Part shown: piece by piece, positions 34,898 through 45,768 of the stretch | Layout: each line of letters opens with the position of its first letter | How positions within the stretch are numbered: the first letter of the stretch is position 1 | NCBI RefSeq assembly: GCF_000403355.2 | Contig: NZ_KE159646.1 | Location: 1,144,258-1,208,257 of the forward strand | DNA length: 64,000 bases | Direction: 5' to 3' | Source: Adlercreutzia caecimuris B7 | Lineage (GTDB): Bacteria > Actinomycetota > Coriobacteriia > Coriobacteriales > Eggerthellaceae | Made by a program: the position numbers and the translations under genes | Notes under the pieces: model-generated | What the model saw: only the letters and a program-made list of their open reading frames with translations | Databases searched by the model: none | What the model was told of the DNA's origin: nothing

Positions 34898-35932
34898 TTA
34901 CTTCCCCACGGTCAATTCGCCGGCGAGGGGACGCGTCATGGCGGCGGTCACCTCGGCAGCGGTGAGGCCCTGGCCGAACAGGTGCATGAGCTTGGTGAGG
35001 GCCGCCTCGCAGGTCATGTCGCAGCCCGACACCACGCCGGCCTTCGCCAGGGCGTCGCCAGTAGCGTAGCGCTTCTCCTCCACGCCGCCCGCAGGGCACT
35101 GGGTCACGTTCACCACCACCTTGCCTGCACCCACGGCCTCGGCCACCAGATCGGTGAACCAGGTCTCGGTGGGGGCGTTGCCGGCGCCGAAGGTGCGCAG
35201 CACCACGGCCTTGGTGCCGGGAGCCAGAAGCTGGGGCCGCAGGGCCGCCTCGGTGATGCCCGGGTACAAGAAGGCCACGGCCACGGCATCGTCCATGGCG
35301 TAGAGCGGTGCCAGGGCCGTGCCCGCCGCCGGCCGGGCGAGCAGCCGCTCGCGGTACACGATATGCAGGTCCATATCGGCTAGGGGCGGGTAGTTGTAGG
35401 AGGCGAAGGCGCCGAAGTTCGTGGAGCTCACCTTCATAGCCCGGTTGCCGCGCCACAGGTGACGCCCGAAGGAGATGGCCACTTCCTGCACCATGGGCGC
35501 CCCGTCCCCGGTGCGGGCCGCGGCGATCTGCAGGGCCGTGATGAGGTTCTCGGTGCCGTCCTCGCGAATCTCGCCGATGGGCAGCTGGCTGCCCGTGAGG
35601 ATGACCGGCTTGGCCAGGCCGCGCAGCATGAAGGATAAAGCCGAGGCCGTGTAGGCCATGGTGTCGGTGCCGTGGAGCACCACGAAGCCGTCGAAGTCGT
35701 CGTAGGCGTCGGCGATCATCTTCGCCACCTGGGCCCAATGGGCCGGGTTCATATTCGACGAGTCGATGGGCGGGTCGATCTCCACGTGGTCGAGCGCGTA
35801 GCCGAGCCGCCCGATTTTCGGGACGTTCCTCACAAGGTGATCGAAGCTGAAGGGCACGAGCGCCCCGGTGGCCAAATCCTCCGTCATGCCGATGGTGCCG
35901 CCGGTGTACACGATGAGAATGCGCGGTTTCAC
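34898..35932 (-). CDS. ansA: L-asparaginase (type I)
   Basis: 344 residues. The N-terminal IVYTGGTIGM carries the first catalytic Thr, and FVVLHGTDTMAYTASALSFML the second Thr-Asp pair with the downstream Lys region (VILTGSQLPIGEIREDGTENLI). No signal peptide, so it is the cytoplasmic type. It hydrolyses Asn to Asp and ammonia. The start is a GTG at 35932 with AAGGA 7 bases upstream, immediately after the TRIC-type gene (gap 3 bp), so they share a transcript. Confidence 0.93.
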   Translation of the reverse strand: MKPRILIVYTGGTIGMTEDLATGALVPFSFDHLVRNVPKIGRLGYALDHVEIDPPIDSSNMNPAHWAQVAKMIADAYDDFDGFVVLHGTDTMAYTASALSFMLRGLAKPVILTGSQLPIGEIREDGTENLITALQIAAARTGDGAPMVQEVAISFGRHLWRGNRAMKVSSTNFGAFASYNYPPLADMDLHIVYRERLLARPAAGTALAPLYAMDDAVAVAFLYPGITEAALRPQLLAPGTKAVVLRTFGAGNAPTETWFTDLVAEAVGAGKVVVNVTQCPAGGVEEKRYATGDALAKAGVVSGCDMTCEAALTKLMHLFGQGLTAAEVTAAMTRPLAGELTVGK

Positions 35933-35935
35933 GAT

Positions 35936-36700
35936 CTAGTCCTTTCGCTTGCGGAAGAAGGGCGCCCGTGCCACCGAGTCGCGCTTGCGGTGCAGGGTGG
36001 CGCGGCGGAACAGCTCGGCACAGAAATCCTTGGCGGCGTGGGCCCCGCGGGACACCTTCGGCGTCAGGTCGGCCTCGTCGGCGGTCTTCCAATCGAAGTA
36101 CACCGACAGGTAGCGCAGAAACACCACGGCGAACACGCAGGCCACCGCTGCCAGCACGAGCGGCGCGCCGGCGAAGGCCATGGCCGCGAACACGAGTGCC
36201 CCGCCGAAGCCGGCCACCGCGTAGAAGTTCGACCGCTGAAACACCCCGGGCGTCTCCCCCACCGATATGTCGCGCAGGGCACCACCGCCCACGCTGGTGA
36301 GCGCGCCTAAGATGACCACCATGACGAAGCCCTCCCCGCAGGCGAAGGCCTTGTTGGCCCCGGCCAAGGCGAACAGGGCCACCGACAGGGCGTCGGCGAA
36401 GAACAGCAGCTGGCCCGAATGGCGGAACAGCCCGCGGAAGTAGAACACGAACACGGCCAGCCCGATGCAGATGAGGATGACGCTCGGGTGCTCCATGAAG
36501 TACACCCCGTCGTCTTGCAGCAAAAGATCGCGGATGATGCCGCCCCCGTAGGCGGTCATGAGGCCCAGCACGATGGTGCCGACGATATCCAGTTTGCGGT
36601 CGCAGGCGAACATGGCGCCGGTGATCACGCCCACGGCCACCGAGAAGAAGTCGGCGCCGAAGGGCACGGTCAGGGCCCCGTCCGAGAAGAGCTGCTCCAT
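35936..36700 (-). CDS. TRIC/UPF0126 family cation channel-like membrane protein
   Basis: 254 residues with two repeats of about three helices, each carrying a glycine-rich kinked-helix motif: TAYGGGIIRDLLL (near 50-62) and TSVGGGALRDISVGETP (near 135-150). These are the signatures of prokaryotic TRIC channels (YadS/YicG family), trimeric potassium channels. The charged C-terminal tail (about 210-254) extends past the membrane domain. Start ATG at 36700 has only a weak ribosome site. It follows the DUF1846 gene by 21 bp. Confidence 0.85.
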   Translation of the reverse strand: MEQLFSDGALTVPFGADFFSVAVGVITGAMFACDRKLDIVGTIVLGLMTAYGGGIIRDLLLQDDGVYFMEHPSVILICIGLAVFVFYFRGLFRHSGQLLFFADALSVALFALAGANKAFACGEGFVMVVILGALTSVGGGALRDISVGETPGVFQRSNFYAVAGFGGALVFAAMAFAGAPLVLAAVACVFAVVFLRYLSVYFDWKTADEADLTPKVSRGAHAAKDFCAELFRRATLHRKRDSVARAPFFRKRKD

Positions 36701-36721
36701 GATCAGCGGAACGGGCGCCGG

Positions 36722-38203
36722 CTACTTGTGGTAGTAGCGGTGCTGCTCGTACTTCGGCTCGCAGCACACGTTGATGCCGAGCGTGCGGTACAGCTTCTCA
36801 TCAGCCGCCGAGATGATGACCGAGAAGTAGGCGTCGCAGCCGCGCAGCTTGTCCGCATTGTCGATGAGCTCGGCGGCCAGCGGATTGCTCACCGAGGAGA
36901 TGGACAACGCGAGCAGGGTCTCGTCGGAGTGCAGGCGCGGGTTGTGGCTGCGCAGGTGGGCCGTCTTCAGGTGGCAGATGGGCTCCAACACGTCGTCGGA
37001 GATGACGTAGAGCTCGTCGTCCACCCCCGATACGCCCTTGAGCGCGTTCATGAGCAGGGCCGAGGCGGCACCCAGAAGATTGCCGGTCTTGCCCGTGACC
37101 ACCCGCCCGTCGGGCAGCACCATGGCGCCGGCCGGGCCTCCCGTGGTCTCCTCCTTCAGCAGCGCCGCCGAACGGGCCGGCGACAGGTTCTGGTTGATGC
37201 CGGCCTGGTTCATGAGAAGCTCGATCTTCTTCAGGGCCTCCTCACCGGTGCCGGTGCGCTTGATCTCCTCGGCGGTCTGGAAGTAGCGGCGCACGATCTC
37301 GTTGTTGCCCGCATCGCGGCAGGCCTCGTCGTCGGAAATGGCCACGCCGGCCATGTTCACGCCCATGTCCGTGGGCGACTGGTAGGGGCACGCCCCCGCG
37401 ATGCGCTCCATAGTGGCCCTCAGCACGGGGAATATCTCCACGTCGCGGTTGTAGTTCACCGTGGTCTCGCCATAGGCCTCCAGGTGGAAGGGATCGATGA
37501 TGTTGTCGTCGTCCAGGTCGGCCGTGGCCGCCTCGTAGGCGATGTTCACCGGGTGGGTGAGCGGCAGATTCCAAATGGGGAAGGTCTCGTACTTGGCGTA
37601 GCCGGCCGTGACCCCGCGCTTGTGCTCGTGGTAGAGCTGCGAGAGGCAGGTGGCCATCTTGCCCGAGCCGGGGCCCGGGGCCGTCACCACCACAAGTGGC
37701 CGCTCGGTCTCGATGTAGTCGTTCTTGCCGAAGCCCTCATCGGACACGATATGATCGATGTCGTTGGGGTAGCCGGCGATGGGATAATGCAGGTAGCTCG
37801 TGATGCCCATGGCCGTAAGCCGCTTGCGGAACAGGTCGGCGTTGGGTTGGTTCGCGTAGCGGGTGATGACGACCGAGCCCACCGCAAATCCCATGGAGCG
37901 GAAGATGTCCATGAGGCGCAGCACGTCCTCGTCGTAGGTGATGCCCAAGTCGCCCCGCACCTTCGAGCGCTCGATGTCGTTGGCGTTGATGGCGATGACA
38001 ATCTCCGCCTCGTCCTTCATGGACTGGAGCATGGAGATCTTCGTATCGGGCTTGAAACCGGGCAGCACGCGGGAGGCGTGGTAGTCGTCGAAGAGCTTGC
38101 CGCCGAATTCCAGGTACAGCTTGCCGCCGAACTGGTCGATGCGCTCGCGGATGCGCTCCGCCTGCAGCTCGATGTACTTGTCGTTGTCGAATCCCTCGCG
38201 CAT
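36722..38203 (-). CDS. DUF1846 domain protein
   Basis: 493 residues of the DUF1846 family, common in Firmicutes and Actinobacteria and structurally known but without an established function. Recognisable stretches: GFDNDKYIELQAERIRERI at the N-terminus, KLYLEFGGKLFDDYHASRVLPGF, and PLVVVTAPGPGSGKMATCLSQLYHE, which looks like a nucleotide-binding loop. The ATG at 38203 has AAGGAG 8 bases upstream. It begins a three-gene transcript with the TRIC-like channel and the asparaginase. I cannot assign a reaction. Confidence 0.88.
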   Translation of the reverse strand: MREGFDNDKYIELQAERIRERIDQFGGKLYLEFGGKLFDDYHASRVLPGFKPDTKISMLQSMKDEAEIVIAINANDIERSKVRGDLGITYDEDVLRLMDIFRSMGFAVGSVVITRYANQPNADLFRKRLTAMGITSYLHYPIAGYPNDIDHIVSDEGFGKNDYIETERPLVVVTAPGPGSGKMATCLSQLYHEHKRGVTAGYAKYETFPIWNLPLTHPVNIAYEAATADLDDDNIIDPFHLEAYGETTVNYNRDVEIFPVLRATMERIAGACPYQSPTDMGVNMAGVAISDDEACRDAGNNEIVRRYFQTAEEIKRTGTGEEALKKIELLMNQAGINQNLSPARSAALLKEETTGGPAGAMVLPDGRVVTGKTGNLLGAASALLMNALKGVSGVDDELYVISDDVLEPICHLKTAHLRSHNPRLHSDETLLALSISSVSNPLAAELIDNADKLRGCDAYFSVIISAADEKLYRTLGINVCCEPKYEQHRYYHK

Positions 38204-38361
38204 GGGCGACACTCCTTCGCATGAATGGGGCCAAGGCGGCGGGAACCACGAGCGGGCACCGGCAACCGCCAGCGTCGATGACCGATCCAGTATAGCGCAG
38301 GGGCCGGTTTCGCCTCCGTTAAATCATCGCGTTCGCGGCTTTTGCACAGAGCCGCTGCCAC

Positions 38362-38390
38362 AAGAAAAGGCGCCGACCGAAGCCGACGCC
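38362..38390 (-). terminator. Terminator after the DUF1269 gene
   Basis: On the minus strand a 9-bp stem (GGCGTCGGC with GTCGGCGCC, including G-U pairs) with a TTCG loop is followed by TTTTCTT. A second GC-rich hairpin (GGACGC...GCGTCC, about 38409-38436) lies between it and the DUF1269 stop. Confidence 0.75.
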
Positions 38391-38458
38391 CAGAGATGGT
38401 GAAGCGAGGGACGCTGGGGCCGCCGGGCCCGCGTCCGCCAAGCGAGGCGCTCAGCAGG

Positions 38459-38947
38459 TTAGCACTTGCCCAGCTCGCATTTGAGCTCTTCCTCGTCCTT
38501 GATAGACAGCGAGGTCTGCAGGATGTCGCCGCCGAAGGGGCGCATAGCCTCGGCGAACTTGTCCTCGGTCATAGAGCTGACCACCATGAACACAGCCGCC
38601 TCGTCCTTCTGGGTCAGAAGGTTGCGCACGCGGTCCTGGAAGTCCTCGTCCACACCGCGCTTCACGAAGAAGCCCGTAAGCGCGCCCAGGCCGGCGCCGA
38701 TAGCGGCGCCCCAGAAGGGGATGAGGAAGATGAGGCCGAAGAGCATGCCCCAGAACAGGCCCCACACGGTGGAGTTGCCGATGGGCTGCCCCGGGGTGAC
38801 CACGTCGAACTTGTCGTTGTCGCGGCGGGCAACCACGGCTACCGACTGAAGGTTCACGATGAAGTCGTTGCCGAGGTTCAGCACCTCCTGGTAGGCCTCC
38901 TTGGCCTTCTCCTCGGTGGGGTAGCCCAAAACGAGCAGCGTAGACAT
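38459..38947 (-). CDS. DUF1269 family membrane protein
   Basis: 162 residues. A ferredoxin-like N-terminal half (STLLVLGYPTEEKAKEAYQEVLNLG) is followed by a glycine-rich hydrophobic hairpin (about 63-95: WGLFWGMLFGLIFLIPFWGAAIGAGLGALTGFF). A second soluble half follows, ending EELKCELGKC. This layout is that of the DUF1269 family, of unknown function, sometimes stress-related. ATG at 38947 with AAAGGA 7 bases upstream. It stands as a single gene with its own terminator. Confidence 0.8.
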   Translation of the reverse strand: MSTLLVLGYPTEEKAKEAYQEVLNLGNDFIVNLQSVAVVARRDNDKFDVVTPGQPIGNSTVWGLFWGMLFGLIFLIPFWGAAIGAGLGALTGFFVKRGVDEDFQDRVRNLLTQKDEAAVFMVVSSMTEDKFAEAMRPFGGDILQTSLSIKDEEELKCELGKC

Positions 38948-38996
38948 AAGCACGTCCTTTCTCTTGAAATCGGGTTGACGCCCAGTCTAAAGATGA

Positions 38997-40841
<1,845 letters not shown>

Positions 40842-40852
40842 CCGAAAAAGCA

Positions 40853-41053
40853 GCGCGTTCCGGCCGGCCTCGCTTCCGACGGCCTCTGAGCGCCTTCCGG
40901 AGAACGCGGCCGTTAAGAAGCGGATTCCACTTCGCCAGCACCGATGCGGGGACAGTACCGACCTGTGGGCATCATTTTCTCCGCTTCTGTTGCCGCGTTC
41001 GGAGGAAGAGCAGCGATCAGCGGACGGCGGGAGCGAGGCCGGCCGGAACGCGC
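40853..41053. repeat. Long inverted repeat in the pyrG-map gap (element B)
   Basis: The outer arms 40853-40873 and 41033-41053 are perfect 21-bp reverse complements (GCGCGTTCCGG...CCTCGC). Pairing continues inwards imperfectly: 15 of the next 20 positions match, then TTCC, GAACGCGGC and GAAGCGG blocks on both sides. The arms thus run about 71 and 73 bases (40853-40923, 40981-41053) around a 57-base centre. It fills nearly the whole gap between the convergent pyrG and map. No open frame, transposase or target duplication was seen. Confidence 0.85.
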
Positions 41054-41061
41054 GAACAGCC

Positions 41062-41835
41062 CTAGACCGGCCGCTCGTGGCCCTCTTCGGTGGTGAGGAT
41101 CACCGGGCCGTCCTCGGTGATGGCCACGGTCTTCTCGAAGTGCACCGAGGGACGCCCGTCCCGCGTGCGCACCTCCCAGCCGTCGGCGCCCTGCACGGTG
41201 CGCCGCGTGCCCATGTTCACCATGGGCTCGATGGCGAGTACCATGCCGGGCAGGAGCTTCAATCCCGTACGGCGGCGCCCGAAGTTGGGTACATTGGGAT
41301 CCTCGTGCATATCGCGCCCGATGCCGTGGCCCACGTACTCGCGCACCACGCTGAAGCCCGCAGCTTCGGCCATGGACTGCACCGCGTGCCCGATGTCGCC
41401 GAGGCGCTTCTTAGGGCACGCTGCCGCAAGCCCCTCCCACATGCACCGCTCCCCCACGGCCAGAAGGCGCGCCACCTCGGGCGCCACCTCCCCCACCGGA
41501 TAGGTCCAGGCGTTGTCGCCCACCCAGCCGTCCACAATGGCCCCGGTGTCGATGGAGATGATGTCCCCTTCGCGCAGCTTCACGCGCCTTGAGGGAATCC
41601 CGTGCACGATCTGGTCGTTCACCGAGGCGCAGATACTGCCCGGGAACCCGCCGTAACCCTTGAACGCGGGAATGCCGCCCTCGGCGCGAATGGCCTTCTC
41701 GGCGATGGCATCCAGCTCGCGCGTAGTGATGCCGCACTCCACGGCCTCGCCCACACGGCGCAGGGCCAGGGCCGACACGCGGCCGGCTTCCCTCATGGCC
41801 TCGATCTGGGCCGGCGATTTCAACTTCACTGCCAT
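41062..41835 (-). CDS. map: Methionine aminopeptidase, type I
   Basis: 257 residues; removes initiator Met. The metal ligands of the pita-bread fold are visible: Asp in IISIDTGAIVDGWVGDNAWT (both Asp), His in YVGHGIGRDMHEDP, Glu in MVLAIEPMV and Glu in VAITEDGPVILTTEEG. The ATG at 41835 follows the murJ stop by 4 bp with GGGGGT upstream, so the two are co-transcribed. Confidence 0.95.
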   Translation of the reverse strand: MAVKLKSPAQIEAMREAGRVSALALRRVGEAVECGITTRELDAIAEKAIRAEGGIPAFKGYGGFPGSICASVNDQIVHGIPSRRVKLREGDIISIDTGAIVDGWVGDNAWTYPVGEVAPEVARLLAVGERCMWEGLAAACPKKRLGDIGHAVQSMAEAAGFSVVREYVGHGIGRDMHEDPNVPNFGRRRTGLKLLPGMVLAIEPMVNMGTRRTVQGADGWEVRTRDGRPSVHFEKTVAITEDGPVILTTEEGHERPV

Positions 41836-41839
41836 GGCG

Positions 41840-43843
41840 CTACCCCCGCTTCAACTTTCGCGTCACTTTGCGCACGGCGCCGGCGATAAACGATGCCTCG
41901 GGCCAATTCCAATGCACTGCCGGCCCGAAGGTGACCGCGAGGGCCGCGATGCCCCCTGCCGCAATATAGGCGAAGGCCTGGCCCACGCTGCCGCTCAACG
42001 GGCCGAAGCCCAGCGACAGCCCCACGAGCACCCCGTAGCCCGCAACCGCACCTGCGCCGCCCAAGGCAAGCGCCAGGAAAAGCGACTTCACCACACTGCC
42101 CAGCCCCATGGGCCCGTAGTGGCGCCGCAGGTAGATGAAGGCGATGAGGTCGCCAATCACATAGGACACGATGGTGGAGGCGGCAATAGCCTCCAGAGTG
42201 ACGGCAAAGCCGGCTTGGTAGGCCGCCGCCGCGCCCATGGTCACGGCCACCTGGGCCGCCACGGCGATGAAGTTGATCACCGAGAAGATGCCCATACGCC
42301 GAATGGAGCTGAAGATCTTGTTCAGGTAGGCGTTCACCCCGTAGAACGGCAGGGCCACGGCCATAACCGCCAGGTAGCGGGCAATCTGGGCGATAGCGTC
42401 CTCAGTGAAGGCGCCGATATGATACAGGGTCACGAGCGGCGTGGCAAACACCATGAGGTACAGGGCCATGGGGACCATGAGGAACAGAATCTGCCGCGTG
42501 CCGTCGATGATGCCCGCCACCACCCCGCGCACGTTCCCATCGGCCTGCATCTCCGAAAGCTCCGTGAACAGCGTGGTGGTCACGGGCACCGCGAGGAAGG
42601 AGTACGGGAAGGTGAACCACAGCCGCGCGTAGGCGATGACCGACGGCCCATTGTCGGCGAACACGTAGGAGGCGGCGTTTTGGGCCGACACCGTGGCAAA
42701 GGAGCACACGGTCACGAAGATGGCCGGCGCCCCCAGACGCAGCGTGTCCACGAGGGCCGGATCGCGCAGATCGATGCGCGGTCGCAGGCGGATGCCCACC
42801 TTCTTGAGGGCAGGAATCTGGAAGGCCATCTGCACGAACACGCCGAGGGGGTTGCCGATGGCGATGGCGAAGTAGGCCAGGTTCTGATCATGGGTTGCAA
42901 GCACCGCGTACAAGATGAACGACGCAATGACGATGACGTTGTTGAATACCGGCGCGAAGGATGACCAGAAGTACTCCCGGTTCGCGTTCAGCAGGCCCGA
43001 CACGATGGAAGATGCCCCGTAGAACACCACTTGCACGGCGAAGAACTGGAAGAAGAAAGTGGCGAGCGCCATCTCGTCCTGGTTCGAATAGAAGCTCTGG
43101 GTGTAGATGACCTGGCCGGCGAAGACGACGCAGAGCGCCGATACTACCGCGAGCAGAACCACCACAATGGTGAGCAGGTTCGAGGCGTACTCGTTGCCCC
43201 GCTCCCAGCCGAGCTCTTTCTTCACCGACAGGTACACCGGCAGAAACGCCGTGATGAGCATGCCGCCCATCACGAGCTCGTAGAGCATGTTGGGCAGGTT
43301 GTTGGCCACCTGGTAGGAGCTGGACACGAAGGTGGATCCCAGGGCGAAGGCCATGGCCCAGGTGCGGGCGAAGCCGGTGATGCGCGAGGCGATGACGCAG
43401 ATGGAGATGAGGGCCGCACTGGCTCCCACCGACTCGGCACGGGCATCGGCGTCGGGAACGGCCGTCTCGGCGGCGAGCGCGCCGGGGGCGGCGGACTGCT
43501 CCACCGCGAGCACCTCCTGCTGGCGGATGGACTGCTCCATCACCGCCGAGGGAATGGTGCGATCGAGCCCGGCGTGGGCCCCCACCACGGGAATGAGCCC
43601 CGTGGCCCCGGGATCCATGGGCGGGTTCACAAGCGTCTTGTCGGAGCCGCGATGGCGTCCGCGAGCGGGAAGGTCACGCGCCTCTTTGAGCCAGCGGGGG
43701 TTGTTGGTGGCGGGCAGCGCAGGCTCGCCCGCGCGCTCGGGCGTCGGCCGGGGGGCCGCCGAGCGCGCGTCCGACGACGGCGCGGCCGGCCGTGCTGGGC
43801 CGCCGTGCTTGATGTGTCGTGCTCGTTGGAGCTTATCTGGCAT
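41840..43843 (-). CDS. murJ: Lipid II flippase MurJ (MviN family)
   Basis: 667 residues. About 130 hydrophilic, Pro/Arg/Ala-rich residues precede the MOP-superfamily membrane domain of about 14 helices, which opens with ALISICVIASRITGFARTWAMAFALG. Other family segments are ANNLPNMLYELVMGGMLITAFLPVYL (near 210) and YGVNAYLNKIFSS. MurJ flips lipid II for wall synthesis. The ATG at 43843 has AGAGG about 8 bases upstream; further upstream frame is not supported. The disordered cytoplasmic head is long; in mycobacteria MurJ has an extra C-terminal regulatory part instead. Confidence 0.92.
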   Translation of the reverse strand: MPDKLQRARHIKHGGPARPAAPSSDARSAAPRPTPERAGEPALPATNNPRWLKEARDLPARGRHRGSDKTLVNPPMDPGATGLIPVVGAHAGLDRTIPSAVMEQSIRQQEVLAVEQSAAPGALAAETAVPDADARAESVGASAALISICVIASRITGFARTWAMAFALGSTFVSSSYQVANNLPNMLYELVMGGMLITAFLPVYLSVKKELGWERGNEYASNLLTIVVVLLAVVSALCVVFAGQVIYTQSFYSNQDEMALATFFFQFFAVQVVFYGASSIVSGLLNANREYFWSSFAPVFNNVIVIASFILYAVLATHDQNLAYFAIAIGNPLGVFVQMAFQIPALKKVGIRLRPRIDLRDPALVDTLRLGAPAIFVTVCSFATVSAQNAASYVFADNGPSVIAYARLWFTFPYSFLAVPVTTTLFTELSEMQADGNVRGVVAGIIDGTRQILFLMVPMALYLMVFATPLVTLYHIGAFTEDAIAQIARYLAVMAVALPFYGVNAYLNKIFSSIRRMGIFSVINFIAVAAQVAVTMGAAAAYQAGFAVTLEAIAASTIVSYVIGDLIAFIYLRRHYGPMGLGSVVKSLFLALALGGAGAVAGYGVLVGLSLGFGPLSGSVGQAFAYIAAGGIAALAVTFGPAVHWNWPEASFIAGAVRKVTRKLKRG

Positions 43844-43868
43844 GAACGCGCCTCTGAAAACCTTCGGG

Positions 43869-43874
43869 TATAAT
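43869..43874 (+). promoter_or_regulatory. -10 box of nadK
   Basis: Consensus TATAAT at 43869-43874, 36 bp before the nadK start, in the short gap to divergent murJ. No good -35 is visible. Confidence 0.45.
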
Positions 43875-43909
43875 CGACAATCATAGCAAAGATGCGAAAG
43901 TGGAACCCC

Positions 43910-44914
43910 ATGCAGATACTCGTTGTGCGCAATAACTCCAATCCGCAGGCCGTGGATGCCTCGATGCTCCTCGTCGCTTATCTCGGAGAACAGGGCATCC
44001 GGGCCCTCGTGGCCGACTCGGCCTCCCTCGGCAACGACCAAGGCCGCGCCGCCATCCGCGCCCAGCTACCCGAGGTGCTCGACATGGCCGTCGTGCTCGG
44101 CGGCGATGGCACCGTGCTGCACACGGTGCATCTGCTGAACAACCGCCAGGTGCCCATCCTGCCCGTGAACTTCGGCCGCCTGGGGTTTCTCGCCAACGCC
44201 GACGACAACGGCCTCATCCCCCTTGTGGCCGAGGCTCTTGCCGGCGAGCTCACAGCCGAGCGCCGCAGCGTGCTCTCCCTCGATGTAGCTTGCGAAGGCG
44301 AACCCGACCCCTACGGCGAGGGCGCCGAGGAGGTGCCCTACCCCCAGATCGTCACCGAGGAGGACTACGCCGCCAGCGTCGATCCGAACGCTGCCTTCGT
44401 GGGCGGCACGATGATGCCACCGGACAAGTTCGGCGTGAACCTGCGCGGGATGGCCGGCATTCGCCGCTTCATCGCTCTGAACGAGATCGCCATTACCCGC
44501 GGGGCGCTCGGCCGCATCATCGAGCTATCGCTGGGTATCTCGGGCACTCACGTGGCCCGTATGCGCGGCGACGGGCTCGTGGTGTCCACCGCCACCGGCT
44601 CCACCGCCTACGCGCTTTCGGCCGGCGGCCCCCTCATCTCGCCGCGTTTTGGCGGCATGGTTGCCGTGCCCCTGGCACCTCATACCTTGCGCTCGCGAGC
44701 CATCGTCACCGACACGAGCGACGTCATCGAGATCACCTTCGACGACACCGAGGACTACCGCGATGCCACCTTGTTCGTCGACGGCGAAATCGTCCCCTTC
44801 GAGCGTTCCCTCCAGAAGATCTACGTGCAGGTAGCCCCCTTCCCCGTCACTCTCCTACGCGCCAATGGCGCCAGCTTCTACGAGCGTATCTCCCACGACT
44901 TTTTTGGCGAGTAG
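43910..44914 (+). CDS. nadK: NAD kinase
   Basis: 334 residues; phosphorylates NAD to NADP. The diagnostic VLGGDGTVLHTVHLL (near 61-75) and NEIAITRGALGR, GDGLVVSTATGSTAYALSAGGPLISP motifs are present. Between the VLSLDV strand and the NEIAI motif there is an insertion of about 45 residues (DPYGEGAEEVPYPQIVTEED... region) not present in typical 290-residue enzymes. The start at 43910 is chosen on homology (MQILVVRNNSN); an in-frame ATG six codons earlier is possible. Divergent from murJ; ends at a bidirectional terminator. Confidence 0.92.
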   Translation: MQILVVRNNSNPQAVDASMLLVAYLGEQGIRALVADSASLGNDQGRAAIRAQLPEVLDMAVVLGGDGTVLHTVHLLNNRQVPILPVNFGRLGFLANADDNGLIPLVAEALAGELTAERRSVLSLDVACEGEPDPYGEGAEEVPYPQIVTEEDYAASVDPNAAFVGGTMMPPDKFGVNLRGMAGIRRFIALNEIAITRGALGRIIELSLGISGTHVARMRGDGLVVSTATGSTAYALSAGGPLISPRFGGMVAVPLAPHTLRSRAIVTDTSDVIEITFDDTEDYRDATLFVDGEIVPFERSLQKIYVQVAPFPVTLLRANGASFYERISHDFFGE

Positions 44915-44937
44915 ACCCGTTTTTCGCCCGCAAAACG

Positions 44938-44977
44938 CAAAAGGGCCCCGCAGCCTCATCGGCTGCGGGGCCTTCTG
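44938..44977. terminator. Bidirectional terminator between nadK and rplA
   Basis: A perfect 12-bp GGCCCCGCAGCC/GGCTGCGGGGCC stem with a 5-base loop (44944-44972) has AAAA on its left and TTCTGTT on its right. It serves the convergent nadK (plus) and rplA (minus, T-run CCCTTTTG). Confidence 0.9.
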
Positions 44978-45000
44978 TTGATAGAGAAACGAGGAGTCGC

Positions 45001-45705
45001 TTACTCGGCGGTGTAGGCGCGGGTCACTGCAGAATCAACGGCAACGCCCGGCGTCATGGTGGCGGACACGGTAATGGACTTCACGTACTTGCCCTTGGCC
45101 GCGGCCGGCTTCATGCGCAGGATCTCGTCGTAGACGGCGCCGTAGTTCTCGGCCAGCTGCTCGGGGGTGAAGGACACCTTGCCGAGCACCACATGCGCGA
45201 TACCGTAACGGTCGGCACGGTACTCCACGCGACCGCCCTTCAGCTCGCTGATGGCCTTCGCCACGTCGTTGGTGACGGTGCCGAGCTTCGGGTTCGGCAT
45301 AAGACCGCGGGGGCCGAGGATCTTGCCGAGACGACCGACCTTGCCCATCTGATCCGGGGTAGCCACGGCGGCGTCGAAGTTGAACTCGCCGGCCTGGATC
45401 TGCTCCATGAGGATGTCGGTGCCCACGATGTCGGCGCCGGCCTCCTCGGCCGCGCGAGCAGCCTCGCCCTCAGCGAAAACGGCCACGCGCACAGTCTTGC
45501 CGGAGCCGTTGGGCAGGCTCACGGTGCCGCGCAGCTGCTGGTCGGCCTGACGGGTGTCGATGCCCAGGCGGAAGTCGCCGGTCACGGTCTCGTCAAAGTT
45601 GGCCGTGGAGATCTCCTTCAGCAGCTTCATAGCCTCGAGCGGAGACACCGCCTCGGCCGGGATCTGCTTCTCAGCCGCGTCGTACTTCTTTCCATGCTTT
45701 GCCAT
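45001..45705 (-). CDS. rplA: 50S ribosomal protein L1
   Basis: 234 residues, the L1-stalk protein. Recognised by [41 protein letters not shown], and the near-invariant [19 protein letters not shown]. The ATG at 45705 (AAAGGA 9 bases upstream) is preferred to an ATG three codons earlier that touches the ribosome site. Last gene of the secE-nusG-rplK-rplA run; rplJL are not next to it here. Confidence 0.96.
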   Translation of the reverse strand: MAKHGKKYDAAEKQIPAEAVSPLEAMKLLKEISTANFDETVTGDFRLGIDTRQADQQLRGTVSLPNGSGKTVRVAVFAEGEAARAAEEAGADIVGTDILMEQIQAGEFNFDAAVATPDQMGKVGRLGKILGPRGLMPNPKLGTVTNDVAKAISELKGGRVEYRADRYGIAHVVLGKVSFTPEQLAENYGAVYDEILRMKPAAAKGKYVKSITVSATMTPGVAVDSAVTRAYTAE

Positions 45706-45768
45706 GTTAGACATTCCTTTCGTGGTAATGGCGGGCGCTTCTCACCCTTCCACTGGTTCTTCTACAGA

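Noticed and set aside
34698-36767. A 689-codon minus-strand frame
   Set aside because: Out-of-frame shadow over asparaginase, the TRIC-like channel and xerD, which are clear in other frames.
40853-41053. Integron attC site
   Set aside because: The palindrome lacks the GTTRRRY core pair and there is no integrase or cassette gene; xerD nearby has housekeeping features.
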